Shown: positions 35,022 through 45,023 of the stretch, piece after piece
Layout of the letters: every line of letters begins with the position of its first letter
How positions within the stretch are numbered: the stretch's first letter is position 1
Assembly: GCF_004101865.1 (NCBI RefSeq)
Contig: NZ_CP026118.1
Location: 3,923,001-3,987,000 of the forward strand
DNA length: 64,000 nucleotides
Reading direction: 5' to 3'
Origin: Halobacillus litoralis
Lineage (GTDB): Bacteria > Bacillota > Bacilli > Bacillales > Halobacillaceae
Position numbers and translations under genes: made by a program
Notes under the pieces: model-generated
Seen by the model: only the letters and a program-made list of their open reading frames with translations
Told to the model about the DNA's origin: nothing
Database searches by the model: none

Positions 35022-36311
35022 ATGAATTATTCTAACCAGCACACAGACATGAGCGTTTTTGAAAATCTTGAATCATCCGTACGCAGTTATAGCAGAAGTT
35101 TTCCGACGATTTTTGAAAGAGCCAAAGGGCATGAATTGTGGGATGTGAATGGAAATTCCTATATCGACTTTTTTGCAGGTGCCGGAGCTCTGAATTATGG
35201 TCATAATCATTCGGATATGCAGGAAAGGTTGATTGAATACATTCAGAGTGATGGGCTTTTACACAGCCTCGATATGGCGACAGGGCCACGTGCCGAGTTT
35301 CTGCAAACCTTCCATGATGTAATTTTAGAACCGAGGGGGATGGACTATAAAGTCATGTTCCCGGGCCCGACCGGTACGAACACCGTCGAAAGTGCTCTTA
35401 AAATAGCAAGAAAAGTTACCGGACGCGAAAAAGTGGTAACATTTACAAACGCTTTTCACGGCATGACCATCGGTGCACTTTCTGTGACAGGGAACGCATT
35501 CAAGCGTCACGGTGCCGGGATCCCACTTACTTACAGTATGGCTATGCCATACGATGACTATATGGACGGTTTCGACTCGTTGAATTATTTGGAAAAAATG
35601 ATTGAGGATGATGGCAGTGGGATCGATCTGCCTGCCGCTGTCATTTTGGAAACCGTCCAGGGTGAAGGAGGAATCAACGCGGCCAGTTTCGAATGGCTGA
35701 AAAAAGTGGAAGAACTGTGCCAACGCCATGGCATCTTCTTGATCATCGATGATGTCCAGGCGGGATGTGGTCGTACCGGAACATTTTTCAGTTTTGAAAA
35801 GGCAGGAATCAGTCCGGATGTCATTTGCCTCTCCAAATCAATCAGTGGCAGCGGGCTGCCGATGGCTATTACATTGATTAAACCTGATTATGATCAGTGG
35901 GGGCCAGGTGAACATAACGGTACCTTCCGTGGCAATAACTTAGCTTTTGTTACTGCATCAGAAGCATTGAAATACTGGAAATCTGAAGAATTCAGTACAT
36001 CCATACAGAAGAAAAGCGAAATCTTCCAAAAACGTCTGCATGAATTTGTGGAGTCATATCCTGAATTAGAAGGAGAAGTACGCGGGCGCGGGTTGATGCT
36101 GGGAATCGCCAGTGAAAAACCAGGACTTTCTGGTCAGATAGCTGAAAGGGCTTTTGCAGGAGGACTGATTGTCGAAACTTCTGGACCAGACGACGAAGTC
36201 CTGAAATTTCTCCCACCGCTGATTATTGATGAAGAAGCCATTACAAAAGGACTCGACATTATAGAAGATAGTATTAAAGCTGTATTAGGCAAGGAGGAAG
36301 CAAAAGTATGA
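35022..36311 (+). CDS. ectB: diaminobutyrate-2-oxoglutarate transaminase
   Basis: This class III aminotransferase (429 aa) converts aspartate semialdehyde to 2,4-diaminobutyrate, with glutamate as donor. Visible: [59 protein letters not shown] and the PLP lysine in [13 protein letters not shown] (about K272). Ribosome binding site AGGAGG ahead of ATG 35022. Coupled to ectC by ATGA. Confidence 0.96.
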   Translation: MNYSNQHTDMSVFENLESSVRSYSRSFPTIFERAKGHELWDVNGNSYIDFFAGAGALNYGHNHSDMQERLIEYIQSDGLLHSLDMATGPRAEFLQTFHDVILEPRGMDYKVMFPGPTGTNTVESALKIARKVTGREKVVTFTNAFHGMTIGALSVTGNAFKRHGAGIPLTYSMAMPYDDYMDGFDSLNYLEKMIEDDGSGIDLPAAVILETVQGEGGINAASFEWLKKVEELCQRHGIFLIIDDVQAGCGRTGTFFSFEKAGISPDVICLSKSISGSGLPMAITLIKPDYDQWGPGEHNGTFRGNNLAFVTASEALKYWKSEEFSTSIQKKSEIFQKRLHEFVESYPELEGEVRGRGLMLGIASEKPGLSGQIAERAFAGGLIVETSGPDDEVLKFLPPLIIDEEAITKGLDIIEDSIKAVLGKEEAKV

Positions 36312-36700
36312 AGGTGACCAAACTAGAAGATTTATTAGGTACAGATCGAGAAGTAAAGGATGATAATTGGGCAAGTCGAAGATTCCTTTTGCAAGGAGAC
36401 AAGGTAGGATTCAGTCTTCATGATACGGTGCTTTATGCTGGGACTGAAACGTATATTTGGTATAAGAACCATATCGAAGCAGTTTATTGTATTGAAGGCG
36501 AAGCAGAAATTGAAACAGTGGATGATGGTAAGAAATATCAAATCAAGCCAGGGACTATGTACTGCCTGGATGGTCATGAAAAGCATTACCTGCGGGCAAT
36601 AACCGACTTCCGTGTCGTTTGTGTCTTTAATCCGGCCCTAGTCGGAGATGAAATACACGATGAAGATGGTGTATATAAGCTGCCGGAAGAAAGTAAATAA
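36308..36700 (+). CDS. ectC: L-ectoine synthase
   Basis: This cupin-type enzyme (130 aa, normal size) closes N-acetyl-diaminobutyrate to ectoine. Typical words: [46 protein letters not shown] and [16 protein letters not shown], ending [18 protein letters not shown]. No ectD hydroxylase follows; a terminator closes the operon. Confidence 0.97.
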   Translation: MKVTKLEDLLGTDREVKDDNWASRRFLLQGDKVGFSLHDTVLYAGTETYIWYKNHIEAVYCIEGEAEIETVDDGKKYQIKPGTMYCLDGHEKHYLRAITDFRVVCVFNPALVGDEIHDEDGVYKLPEESK

Positions 36701-36707
36701 GCAAAGC

Positions 36708-36746
36708 AAAGAGGACTTCCGATAAACAGGAAGTCCTCTTTTTTTT
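36708..36746 (+). terminator. terminator of ectABC
   Basis: Perfect stem AAAGAGGACTTCC/GGAAGTCCTCTTT, loop GATAAACA, then a T-run. Confidence 0.9.
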
Positions 36747-36988
36747 TCAGGCAGACTTGAAGGTTACAGTTTCCCCGGTGGTAAGTATGTATGCAAACGC
36801 TTTTTGTTGCTGCGGCTATAAATACTCATTTACGCCGATAAAATCCGCAATCACAACGAACCTCCCTTTACATATGCAAAATTGAATAAATCCAATCGAA
36901 TGCATTCCTGAAACTTATCGAATTCCAATTTATTGAAACTTTTCATGATGTTTTCCGTATGGATAGTAAAAGAAAGGGAGTGGCACAA

Positions 36989-37282
36989 GTGTGGACATAT
37001 TTATGGGTGGTTGTAATAATCGCCGGGCTTTTTTTCTTATTCAATTGGTTGATGGGCTACAGAAAAGGTCATATGCAAATAGATTTTGATGAGCGGTTTA
37101 GGAATCATAAAGAGTATGTGTTAGCGATTCAGAAAGAACTTGAAAATAAAGGGCACAAAGTCAGTTACGAGGGCAATTATAAATTTTACATAGATGGCAG
37201 GTCTTATGTGTTTATCGAAAGAAATGTGAACATGGGAGGGGTTCCTTTGCAACGGACAATCTTGAAACCTGTGAAATGGTGA
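36989..37282 (+). CDS. hypothetical membrane-anchored protein
   Basis: One TM helix (about 3-22), then a basic/charged domain of about 70 residues (FDERFRNHKEYVLAIQKELENKG...YKFYIDGRSYVFIER). GTG 36989 has AAAGGGAG 8 bases upstream; ATG 36959 is an unsupported alternative that adds 10 residues. No family recognised. Confidence 0.6.
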   Translation: MWTYLWVVVIIAGLFFLFNWLMGYRKGHMQIDFDERFRNHKEYVLAIQKELENKGHKVSYEGNYKFYIDGRSYVFIERNVNMGGVPLQRTILKPVKW

Positions 37283-37337
37283 TATGGATGGGTACTCCCG
37301 TTTCGAAAGCTAACAATCCTAAGGGGATGGTCAAGAA

Positions 37338-37532
37338 ATGAGAGAGTGGTGGGAAAGTAAAAGACAAGTATTGAGAGATAAGAGAGAAGGGGAAGGGAGA
37401 TATAGATTTTCTGATTTCATAACAGAAGTTTTGTGTTGGGTCCCTGAACTGCTTATTTTCCCTTTCCGGCTTCTCTATTGGTTTGTGAAAGGAATTGGAA
37501 GGTTGATTGGATTCATCCTTGACCTCACTTGA
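37338..37532 (+). CDS. hypothetical small protein
   Basis: 64 aa, basic N-terminal half, hydrophobic C-terminal half (ELLIFPFRLLYWFVKGIGRLIGFIL), so probably membrane-associated. AAGGGGATGGTCAAGAA before ATG 37338. Unknown function. Confidence 0.6.
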   Translation: MREWWESKRQVLRDKREGEGRYRFSDFITEVLCWVPELLIFPFRLLYWFVKGIGRLIGFILDLT

Positions 37533-37646
37533 AGTGGGGAGGGAAGCCTGTAAAAGAAGCTATCCTTTTCATGGCTTCCATCCTTCGAAAATTTTAACTG
37601 TATAACGTTATACATGAATCTTAAAGCTTCCGATGTCTCAAAAGGC

Positions 37647-38276
37647 TCAATATGAATATGGATGGTAATAATAATTATATGATGGGTTCCTGTAAGGCAT
37701 AGCTGGTTGAGGATAGGGATATGGATAGTTGGTTTGTTTTTGATTGGCTTGTGCCTGGTTATTTGAACAGGACGGTCCAATATAAGTACTTGGCTGTACA
37801 GGGGCTGTCGTTTTGATCCAATCCTTTTCATCCATACAATAGGTATGAGCCATTACCTGAGACGGGGTGAACTTCAAGATATCGGATCCTAATATTACTT
37901 CTGGTGTAGGGGCATCAAAGATAGCTAGTAAATGAGTGTTGTCTTCGGTCGCTTCTTCATAATGCCACCAGCCTTGAGGAACATTGGCTACTTGCCCCGG
38001 GGTAATGGTGAAGTTGAGGATTTCTTTTGTGAAGGGGTTCAACATAGACACTACAGCTGAGCCTGATATGCAATAGACGAGCTCGGCAGCATTTTGGTGA
38101 TAATGGGGTTCAACGACATTATGCTTGCTAAGGTAGATATCAAGAAGGGAGGAATTCTCAAGAGTATTCAACTGGCTTACGCCAAGGATGTTGATTAAGT
38201 TTTGGTCATCTTTTTTGAACAGGGTGCTTCCATTGAGGTCAAAAGCAAACTGAGCTTGAGGGGAAGTGTAGTCCAT
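37647..38276 (-). CDS. cupin-domain protein with Tyr/Pro-rich tail
   Basis: About 209 aa. Cupin motif 1 is EPHYHQNAAELVYCISG (His, His and Glu metal ligands) and motif 2 PQGWWHYEEA, followed by DAPTPEVILGSDIL. The C-terminus is unusual: NYPYPYPQPAMPYRNPSYNYYYHPYSY-like, rich in Tyr/Pro. Such cupins are known in spore-forming Bacilli and may act as spore-coat or surface proteins. ATG 38276 (before DYTSPQ) is preferred; ATG 38309 and 38288 lie upstream in frame. Confidence 0.8.
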   Translation of the reverse strand: MDYTSPQAQFAFDLNGSTLFKKDDQNLINILGVSQLNTLENSSLLDIYLSKHNVVEPHYHQNAAELVYCISGSAVVSMLNPFTKEILNFTITPGQVANVPQGWWHYEEATEDNTHLLAIFDAPTPEVILGSDILKFTPSQVMAHTYCMDEKDWIKTTAPVQPSTYIGPSCSNNQAQANQKQTNYPYPYPQPAMPYRNPSYNYYYHPYSY

Positions 38277-38469
38277 ATATTTTGTCATCCTTCTCACCGT
38301 CACTTTCATATTTGATACGTATTCACTATTTTACATATATATGGATAACTGGATGAATTGTGATTATAAAAGTGCTTGAAGGAATATGGGAGTGCCTGGG
38401 ACACATTTTATTCATCTTCCTGCTGTCGGAGTTATTCGGATTCTATATTAAGCATAAGGAGATGGTTCA

Positions 38470-38640
38470 ATGGATCAAGTCCTTTTGTTCGGCGTGCTGT
38501 TGACTTTATTTTCATTATTGACCATCAAAAAATTGAAAGAAGAGACGAATGTCCAAAAATTCTTTCACATCTCATCCCTCATCATTGGTCTTGTGTTATT
38601 GATTCTCTTTTCCATTCAATTCTCTACATTTCTAGAATAG
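38470..38640 (+). CDS. small membrane protein (56 aa)
   Basis: M-D-Q-V-L-L-F..., two hydrophobic helices (about 3-17 and 33-50) with a charged KKLKEETN loop between. TAAGGAGATG stands about 8 bases before ATG 38470. Too short for usual cut-offs, but its hydrophobic pattern and ribosome binding site favour a real gene. Function unknown. Confidence 0.6.
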   Translation: MDQVLLFGVLLTLFSLLTIKKLKEETNVQKFFHISSLIIGLVLLILFSIQFSTFLE

Positions 38641-38744
38641 TCATTTTTTCAACGGAGTGGGTTGAATCCTGCATAATCGTGCAGGAAATATCGGATGCGC
38701 CTCAGGATTCCCTGCTATTCTTTTGTAGAAGGGAGGTTTTGCAG

Positions 38745-39617
38745 ATGGATTCGCTTAAAAGAATGAACGAATCTTTAAATTATATTGAGCAGAATTTGAC
38801 GGAGGAAATTGATTATAAAAAAGTAGCCTTGATCGCTCAGTGTTCAGAATATCACTTCAAGCGTATGTTCTCTTTCCTTGCAGGGGTTTCTCTTTCGGAA
38901 TATATCCGGCGCAGACGATTGACTTGTGCAGCCCTGGAATTAAGGAAAAGCAGGGAACGGATCATTGATATTGCACTTGAATATGGGTATCAATCAGCAG
39001 ATGCTTTCACGAGAGCTTTTCAAGGTTTACATGGAATTACTCCGTCAGCAGCTCGGAAGAATAGTCACTCGTTAAAAGCTTTTCCACGCATGACCTTCCA
39101 CTTGACCATTGAAGGAGGAAGTGAAATGAATTATCGCATGGAAGAGAAAGAACCGTTTCGGATTATCGGAATCAAGAAAAGAGTACCGATCATATTTGAT
39201 GGGGTGAACCCGGATATTGCCGACATGTGGAAATCATTAAGTGAGGATAAAATCGAGCGCTTGAAAGCTCTTTCGAACATAGAACCAGAGGGGTTAATCA
39301 GTGCGTCCACGAACTTTTCAGAAGGACGCATGGAGGAAAAAGGAGAGCTGGATCATTATATTGGGGCAGCAACCATAAAAGATTGTCCCGACGATTTCAC
39401 CATGCTGGAGGTGCCTGCATCGACCTGGGCGGTATTCGAAGCCATCGGACCATTCCCGGATGCGCTTCAGGAAGTATGGGGGAAGGTTTACTCGGAATGG
39501 TTTCCGACTTCAGATTATGAGCAGGTTGCAGGTCCTGAAATTCTTTGGAATGAAAATAATGAAGTGCATTCAGAAAAGTTCAAAAGTGAAATTTGGATTC
39601 CGGTCCGGAAAAAATAA
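38745..39617 (+). CDS. AraC-family regulator with GyrI-like effector domain (copy 1)
   Basis: 290 aa. N-terminal AraC double helix-turn-helix (residues 5-105: [32 protein letters not shown]), then a GyrI/BmrR-like effector-binding domain (125-290, [32 protein letters not shown]). AGGGAGG lies 8 bases before ATG 38745. A close paralogue is at 47190-48050. Such regulators often sense hydrophobic drugs. Confidence 0.88.
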   Translation: MDSLKRMNESLNYIEQNLTEEIDYKKVALIAQCSEYHFKRMFSFLAGVSLSEYIRRRRLTCAALELRKSRERIIDIALEYGYQSADAFTRAFQGLHGITPSAARKNSHSLKAFPRMTFHLTIEGGSEMNYRMEEKEPFRIIGIKKRVPIIFDGVNPDIADMWKSLSEDKIERLKALSNIEPEGLISASTNFSEGRMEEKGELDHYIGAATIKDCPDDFTMLEVPASTWAVFEAIGPFPDALQEVWGKVYSEWFPTSDYEQVAGPEILWNENNEVHSEKFKSEIWIPVRKK

Positions 39618-39637
39618 TACACTATCCAAAGCCATGT

Positions 39638-39670
39638 AAAAGGAGGCGCTTATTTTTAAGCGCCTCCTTT
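39638..39670. terminator. bidirectional terminator
   Basis: Perfect 14-bp stem AAAGGAGGCGCTTA/TAAGCGCCTCCTTT between two convergent genes. Confidence 0.9.
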
Positions 39671-39672
39671 CA

Positions 39673-40671
39673 TCACTTATTCATAATGTCTGCAACAATT
39701 TCATAAGAACGTAAACGAGCGTCATGATCGTAAATCTGGGAAATGACCATCATTTCGTCTGCTTGTGTATCCATTTGGAATTTCTCGAGCTTTTCACGGA
39801 CGGTGTCAGCGCTCCCGATAATGGAGGCTCCTAATTGCTGCTGAAGTGCCGCTTCCTCCTGTGTTGTCCAGATCTCATCCATATCATCGACAGGCGGCTG
39901 CAGTAATTTGTTCGTATTCCGGACAAGGTTAAGGAATTGCTGTTGGAGCGAGGTGGCTAAACGTTGCGCTTCCTCGTCAGTATCCGCTGCAATCACGTTT
40001 ACACCAACCATCACATAAGGCTCGTCCAAAGTTTCAGAAGGCTGGAAGCTCTGCCGGTATAACCGAAGAGCACCATGAGTATTGTTCGGTGAAAAGTGGC
40101 TGGCAAAGGAGAATGGTAAACCGAGCTGTCCAGCGAGTTGAGCGCTGAAACCGCTTGATCCTAACAACCATATCGGAACATTCAATCCTTCTCCTGGAAT
40201 TGCTCTGATCCGGCTGTCTCCAGTAAAATATCCGCGCAGCTCATCAAGCTGTTCTGGAAAATCATCCGGATTGCTGTTTCCATTTCGTCTCAGTGCCTGC
40301 GCGGTCAGCTGGTCTGTCCCTGGGGCGCGTCCGAGTCCGAGATCGACCCGGTCGGGGAAAAGTGTTTCTAATGTGCCGAATTGTTCCGCAACTATCAGTG
40401 GTGCATGGTTTGGGAGCATCACTCCGCCTGAACCGACGCGAATAGTTGATGTATGATGTAACACGTGACTGATGGCAATCGATGTGGCGGAGCTTGCGAT
40501 AAATGGCATGTTGTGATGTTCAGCCATCCAGTAGCGCGTAAAACCCCATTCCTCCACATGCTTTGCCAAGTCTATCGTATTACGAAAAGAATCCCCAGGC
40601 GTGCCTCCTTCAATGACCGGGGCAAGGTCCAAAACGGAAAACTTCGTATTCTTCAAAGGTATATCTGTCAT
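39673..40671 (-). CDS. LLM-class flavin-dependent oxidoreductase
   Basis: 332-aa bacterial-luciferase-like TIM barrel: [78 protein letters not shown]. This is the family of FMN-dependent monooxygenases of unknown substrate common in Bacilli. ATG 40671 with GAGGATGAA upstream; the ORF opens earlier. Confidence 0.92.
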   Translation of the reverse strand: MTDIPLKNTKFSVLDLAPVIEGGTPGDSFRNTIDLAKHVEEWGFTRYWMAEHHNMPFIASSATSIAISHVLHHTSTIRVGSGGVMLPNHAPLIVAEQFGTLETLFPDRVDLGLGRAPGTDQLTAQALRRNGNSNPDDFPEQLDELRGYFTGDSRIRAIPGEGLNVPIWLLGSSGFSAQLAGQLGLPFSFASHFSPNNTHGALRLYRQSFQPSETLDEPYVMVGVNVIAADTDEEAQRLATSLQQQFLNLVRNTNKLLQPPVDDMDEIWTTQEEAALQQQLGASIIGSADTVREKLEKFQMDTQADEMMVISQIYDHDARLRSYEIVADIMNK

Positions 40672-40813
40672 GATTTCATCCTCATTTCTTTGCAAAATTC
40701 ATATTTTGTCTATCTTATCAATTTTGTTTCGTGTCTCAAAATATTTTGTTCGTAATGATAGTTTGAAACTTCAGAGGTCTATTTACGTCTAATTTGGTGA
40801 GAGGAGCATATCT

Positions 40814-41332
40814 ATGCGACAACTTTTTTCAGTCCTTGTATCTCTTGTATTCTTTTTATCTGCCTTTCTTCTATGGCCGAATGTCACACTGGCTACTTCC
40901 TGGGAGTATCCGTTCGTCGTCTGGGATGGGTATATTTATGTGATCACAGATGAGTATGTAGAAGAAGTAAATGAACCAGTCGGCAAAGTAACGCGATATT
41001 CAGATATGCACCAAGACACGGGAAACTTTTCAAATTTCTATAAAAAAGGAACCACCTATTTTTCTATCGTAAAAACGGACACGGATGAAGCCATTGCTAT
41101 TGAAGAGGCAGAGGACCTTTATCGGAAGGCAGTTAGAGAAAAGCCTTATACATATGAAGGGGGAGGAGGGGATAACTCGAATTGGAATAACTTCCTGGGG
41201 GACACTCATGAGGAAACCAAGGAAGAAAGGCATCTAATTGGCGGGTCGATCCTGCTAGGCGTTCTTTTAGCAATTATGGGACTTGTTGGATACTACCTGT
41301 TCAGCAAAAGAAGGGGAAATTCAGCAAAGTAA
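40814..41332 (+). CDS. hypothetical protein with signal peptide and C-terminal TM
   Basis: 172 aa. N-terminal signal-like helix to about residue 27, an extracytoplasmic acidic domain (EYPFVVWDGYIYVITDEYVEEV), a Gly/Asp-rich linker and a TM helix near 143-163 ending with a basic tail. GAGAGGAGCAT before ATG 40814. No family recognised. Confidence 0.65.
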   Translation: MRQLFSVLVSLVFFLSAFLLWPNVTLATSWEYPFVVWDGYIYVITDEYVEEVNEPVGKVTRYSDMHQDTGNFSNFYKKGTTYFSIVKTDTDEAIAIEEAEDLYRKAVREKPYTYEGGGGDNSNWNNFLGDTHEETKEERHLIGGSILLGVLLAIMGLVGYYLFSKRRGNSAK

Positions 41333-41400
41333 TCGAAGTGCAGATGCTTACCATGATAAATTGAAAAGAATCATCAAGATGAAAGGAGGAAACGGCCGAT

Positions 41401-41568
41401 TTGTTGGATAAACTGAAATCTCTTTTTTCGAAAAGACAATGCACCATCTGCAGCCAACAAGCAAAAGCTCCTCAACCTTATTATAACGACAAAGGTGAAC
41501 GGGTATTTGTATGTAAGAAATGTGTACCATATGCGGAGCGACGGGCGATGAGGAAAGAAAAAACATGA
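41401..41568 (+). CDS. small zinc-ribbon-like protein (55 aa)
   Basis: Starts with TTG (41401 or 41404). Cysteine pairs CTIC and CKKC are 29 residues apart, with YYNDKGERVFVCKKCVPYAE. AAAGGAGG (41382-41389) is 11 bases upstream. Small CXXC proteins of this type occur in Bacilli without a known role. Below normal length cut-offs. Confidence 0.6.
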   Translation: MLDKLKSLFSKRQCTICSQQAKAPQPYYNDKGERVFVCKKCVPYAERRAMRKEKT

Positions 41569-41811
41569 AAGGATAGCTTGTGTGAAATCTTCATCCTCAT
41601 TATTCCATAAGTCAATGATATAATAATAGTATAGTTTCCTACTAAAGCTGTCGCTTATCACAGTCTTTATCATGCCAAAGAAAACCTTCTCTTAAAATCC
41701 ATCCCGTTCCTTCAAAAATCCTTTGCTCTTGTGCAAACCATCCATTTTTCAGTAGAGGGCTGTTACAGGAAGTCTGGTTACTTATACTTTTCATTTCGAA
41801 GGAGGCATGCG

Positions 41812-42504
41812 ATGGACAACATTAAAGAAACGGTCTTAGAGGTGATTTTGTCGATCCTGCCCATAACTGTTGTGATTACGATTTTGCAATTCACCCTGGT
41901 CTGGCTCCCTCTCGAGATGTTTCTCCAATTTTTAATTGGAGTACTGATGGTGGGAATCGGTCTGATTCTTTTTTTGTTAGGTGTGAACATCGGTTTACTC
42001 CCAGTTGGTGAGATGATCGGTTCGGCTTTATCCAAAACGAAAATGGTCTGGCTGATTGTATTCTTCGGATTTTTATTGGGTCTTGTGGTAACGATAGCAG
42101 AGCCGGATGTTAGAGTCCTCGCCTCGCAGGTAGACCAAGTTTCCGGTGGAGCGATCCCCCGTGATATTTTAATTATAGCTGTTGCTTTAGGGGTGGGGAT
42201 TTTTGTAGCGATCGCTATGCTCAGAATCATTTTCAACATAAATATCATCTATATATTGGCTGTCGGTTACAGCCTTGTGTTTTTACTTGCTGCGTTCACA
42301 CCTTCCCATTTTGTGCCGATCTCATTTGATTCAGGTGGGGTGACGACAGGTCCGTTGACCGTTCCTTTCATCTTATCTTTAGGAGTAGGGGTAGTCACAG
42401 TCATGAAGGGAAAAACCTCAACAAGCGATGGATTCGGTCTTGTCGCCCTTGCCTCCATCGGCCCGATTTTATCTGTGCTCATCTTAGGGGTGATTTACGG
42501 GTGA
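41812..42504 (+). CDS. DUF1538 membrane protein, first subunit
   Basis: 230 aa, about 7 hydrophobic segments. Motifs shared with the next protein: GVNIGLLPVGEMIG, AEPDVRVLASQVDQVSGG, and FDSGGVTTGPLTVPFILSLG. AAGGAGG 6 bases before ATG 41812. DUF1538 proteins behave as predicted membrane carriers of unknown substrate. The next gene starts by GTG overlapping this stop. Confidence 0.88.
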   Translation: MDNIKETVLEVILSILPITVVITILQFTLVWLPLEMFLQFLIGVLMVGIGLILFLLGVNIGLLPVGEMIGSALSKTKMVWLIVFFGFLLGLVVTIAEPDVRVLASQVDQVSGGAIPRDILIIAVALGVGIFVAIAMLRIIFNINIIYILAVGYSLVFLLAAFTPSHFVPISFDSGGVTTGPLTVPFILSLGVGVVTVMKGKTSTSDGFGLVALASIGPILSVLILGVIYG

Positions 42505-43271
42505 AGATTACAACATTTGAAGGTTTTGGACATGTGTTTCTGGATGTCGCCACCGCTTTGATTCCACTGCTATTTCTATTTCTCATTTTTCAGATCATCT
42601 TTCTTAAACTCCCGCTAAAAAAGCTGCAAGACATCGGAGTCGGTTTCCTTTTGACATTCCTTGGTCTTGCTTTTTTCTTACAAGGAGTACACATCGGCTT
42701 TCTTCCTATAGGGGAAATGATGGGGCAGAAGCTTGGAGCCATCGATCATATTTGGTTGTTAGTTCCTATTGGTTTCGTGCTCGGATTCGTAGCCATCTAC
42801 GCAGAACCAGCAGTCAGCGTTTTGACCCATCAGGTTGAAAAAGTGTCCGGGGGTTACATTCCTCAAAAAGTGCTGCTTTACACACTGAGTATAGGAGTGG
42901 GGCTATCCATCGCTTTATCAATGGTACGGATCATTCTCGGAATCCCTATTTGGTATTTTGTGGTCCCAGGCTACATTATTGCACTGATTATAGTAAAATA
43001 TTCTACGAAAACGTTTACTTCTATCGCCTTCGATTCGGGAGGGGTGGCCACAGGGCCGATGACCGCGACTTTCATATTAGCCTTGTTTGTAGGCATTGCA
43101 TCAGTTACAGATGGACGTGATCCTCTTCTTGATGGCTTCGGTATGGTAGCTCTTGTCGCTTTGTCCCCCATTTTATCAGTCCTCACCTTAGGGATAATTT
43201 ATAGACGGAAGGAGCAGGAGCAATATGAAAAAGACCAAATCCGGACAAAAGCTCATAGTAACGATCGTTAA
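42501..43271 (+). CDS. DUF1538 membrane protein, second subunit
   Basis: 256 aa, about 7 TM segments, with the same motif series as its neighbour (GVHIGFLPIGEMMG, AEPAVSVLTHQVEKVSGG, FDSGGVATGPMTATFILAL). Starts GTG 42501 inside the upstream stop (GTGA). A basic/charged C-terminal tail (RRKEQEQYEKDQ) overlaps the P-II-like gene by 47 bases. Paired half-size homologues suggest a pseudo-symmetric heterodimer. Confidence 0.88.
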   Translation: MKITTFEGFGHVFLDVATALIPLLFLFLIFQIIFLKLPLKKLQDIGVGFLLTFLGLAFFLQGVHIGFLPIGEMMGQKLGAIDHIWLLVPIGFVLGFVAIYAEPAVSVLTHQVEKVSGGYIPQKVLLYTLSIGVGLSIALSMVRIILGIPIWYFVVPGYIIALIIVKYSTKTFTSIAFDSGGVATGPMTATFILALFVGIASVTDGRDPLLDGFGMVALVALSPILSVLTLGIIYRRKEQEQYEKDQIRTKAHSNDR

Positions 43272-43953
43272 AAAAGAAAAAGCGAAAAAAGTTGTTCATG
43301 CCTCTACATTAGCTGGCGCGCAAGGCGGAACCACTTTTTTTGGTAAAGGATTTCGCATCAATGAGAAGAAAAGGTTCTTGGGTATTCCAGTTGAACGGGA
43401 GAGGGAAGTCATATTGACTCTTGTCTCTGATTCCATCTACCACAAGGTGATGAATGCCATCATTGAATCTGTGAAGCTGAATAAACCACAGCATGGGATC
43501 GGGTTTGTCATAGATACGAAAAGAATCAGTGGTATATCTCATATGCTCGGCTTGGGGATTGAAAACGAAGAATATAGTAATGAGAGTGAGATGAAGCAAA
43601 TGGACATCCAAAAGTTTTCCTATGATTTGATTGTAACGATTGTGAATAAAGGAGATTCTGATAAAGTTGTCGATGCTTCTAAGAGTGCAGGAGCGGAAGG
43701 TGGAACGATTATTTCGGGACGGGGGACAGGTATCCACGAGAAAGCTAAGCTGTTCAACATCCTCATTGAACCTGAAAAAGAGGTAATATTGACGCTGATT
43801 ATAAAAGAAAAAACGGAAGCGGTTTTAAAAGCTATCGAAAGCGGAGCCGGGCTGGATCAACCTGGTAAAGGGATTGCGTTCGTGCTGGATGTCGACCAGA
43901 CGGTGGGAATCAATCACCTGTTAAATTCACAAGTCAGTGACGAAATGAAATGA
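43225..43953 (+). CDS. tandem P-II-like signalling protein
   Basis: 242 aa containing two GlnB/P-II-like domains (about 8-115 and 130-240). Each has the KVVxAS...GAxGGT...GxG core and the EREVILTLVSD/EKEVILTLIIKE strand. Normal P-II is about 112 aa, so this is a fused duplication, and the T-loop tyrosine position of classical GlnB is not evident. GAAGGAGCAGGAG before ATG 43225. Its overlap with the second DUF1538 gene suggests it regulates that membrane pair (inference). Confidence 0.85.
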   Translation: MKKTKSGQKLIVTIVKKEKAKKVVHASTLAGAQGGTTFFGKGFRINEKKRFLGIPVEREREVILTLVSDSIYHKVMNAIIESVKLNKPQHGIGFVIDTKRISGISHMLGLGIENEEYSNESEMKQMDIQKFSYDLIVTIVNKGDSDKVVDASKSAGAEGGTIISGRGTGIHEKAKLFNILIEPEKEVILTLIIKEKTEAVLKAIESGAGLDQPGKGIAFVLDVDQTVGINHLLNSQVSDEMK

Positions 43954-43978
43954 CCGGAAAAGGGGAAGTTTGGAGTCA

Positions 43979-44512
43979 ATGAAGATGAGGATACAAATCA
44001 GACGAGAAAGAATAAACGACTGCCATCAGACAGAATCAGTCATCAAGAGAGCTTTTGCAAATGCTGAAATGACCGATCATAAGGAACATGAGTTGGTGGC
44101 AAGGTTAAGATGTTCGGAAGCTTTTGTTCCCGAGCTTTCGTTAGTTGCTGAAAACAATGGTGATGAATTGATCGGACATGTCCTATTGACGAAAGTGACT
44201 ATTGGCATAGGACATAAAACGGAATCTCTAGCCCTTGCGCCTGTTTCTGTTCTTCCTCAATACCAGAAGCAGGGAATCGGTAAGATCCTTATCGACAAAG
44301 CGATAGAAAAGGCGGGGGAGCTCGGCTATACTTCTGTCATCGTGCTTGGACACCCTGAATATTATCATAAGTTCGGTTTCAAGCAAGCTTCTAGTTTCGA
44401 AATACAGCCCCCATTTGAAGCACCACCAGAAGCTTTTATGGCCCTAGAGATTTATGAAGGTTCCCTGCATAATGTTTCGGGAATAGTCAAGTACCCACCC
44501 GAATTCATGTAG
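43979..44512 (+). CDS. GNAT-family N-acetyltransferase
   Basis: About 177 aa: LAPVSVLPQYQKQGIGKILIDKAIEKAGELGYTSVIVLGHPEYYHKFGF, typical of the YhbS-like group. The start may be TTG 43970 or ATG 43979; the ribosome site AAGGGGAAG lies between. Substrate unknown. Confidence 0.85.
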   Translation: MKMRIQIRRERINDCHQTESVIKRAFANAEMTDHKEHELVARLRCSEAFVPELSLVAENNGDELIGHVLLTKVTIGIGHKTESLALAPVSVLPQYQKQGIGKILIDKAIEKAGELGYTSVIVLGHPEYYHKFGFKQASSFEIQPPFEAPPEAFMALEIYEGSLHNVSGIVKYPPEFM

Positions 44513-44582
44513 GTGGCGCACCCCGCTTATACTTAAGGTCTCTTCAGAAAAATCAAAAACAGTCACACCATTAGCAATAAAG

Positions 44583-44618
44583 AAAGATGGAAGTTTGTGA
44601 GCTACTTCCATCTTTTTT
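44583..44618. terminator. bidirectional terminator
   Basis: Stem AAAGATGGAAGT/ACTTCCATCTTT, loop of 9, T-runs both sides, between convergent genes. Confidence 0.85.
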
Positions 44619-44623
44619 ATGTT

Positions 44624-44809
44624 CTATAGATTTTTTGTGTGTTTCGGGTCTGCTGATTTAGTACCTGCACCTTCAGAATCATACATCTCCTTCAGAGCGG
44701 CCGGGTCTTCTTTCTCTATCTCACCATTTGATTTCCTTCTTCTCTTGCGTTCAAAGAAGATGGAAAGGACGATCAAGCCAGCTGCAATCAAAAGCAATAG
44801 CCATATCAT
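44624..44809 (-). CDS. hypothetical small membrane protein
   Basis: 61 aa: N-terminal TM helix (1-20), basic anchor KRRRK, then acidic tail. GGGAGGG lies about 9 bases before the ATG. No family recognised. Confidence 0.6.
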   Translation of the reverse strand: MIWLLLLIAAGLIVLSIFFERKRRRKSNGEIEKEDPAALKEMYDSEGAGTKSADPKHTKNL

Positions 44810-45023
44810 GAGGAAGCCCTCCCTAAGATTTATTGGCTTACATTTATACTATTCCCGAAACTCTACCTTTTATCTCTATATGTCAAAAAAAAGACCTTTT
44901 GGACCACTTCGTGTAAAAATTGTCATGTCCCTGTTATGCTTGGTCGCTACAAAATAAGCGCCCATACACTCTTTTGGCAGTACACATACCCTATGAGGAA
45001 TGCATTGAAAGGGGCGACCGATT

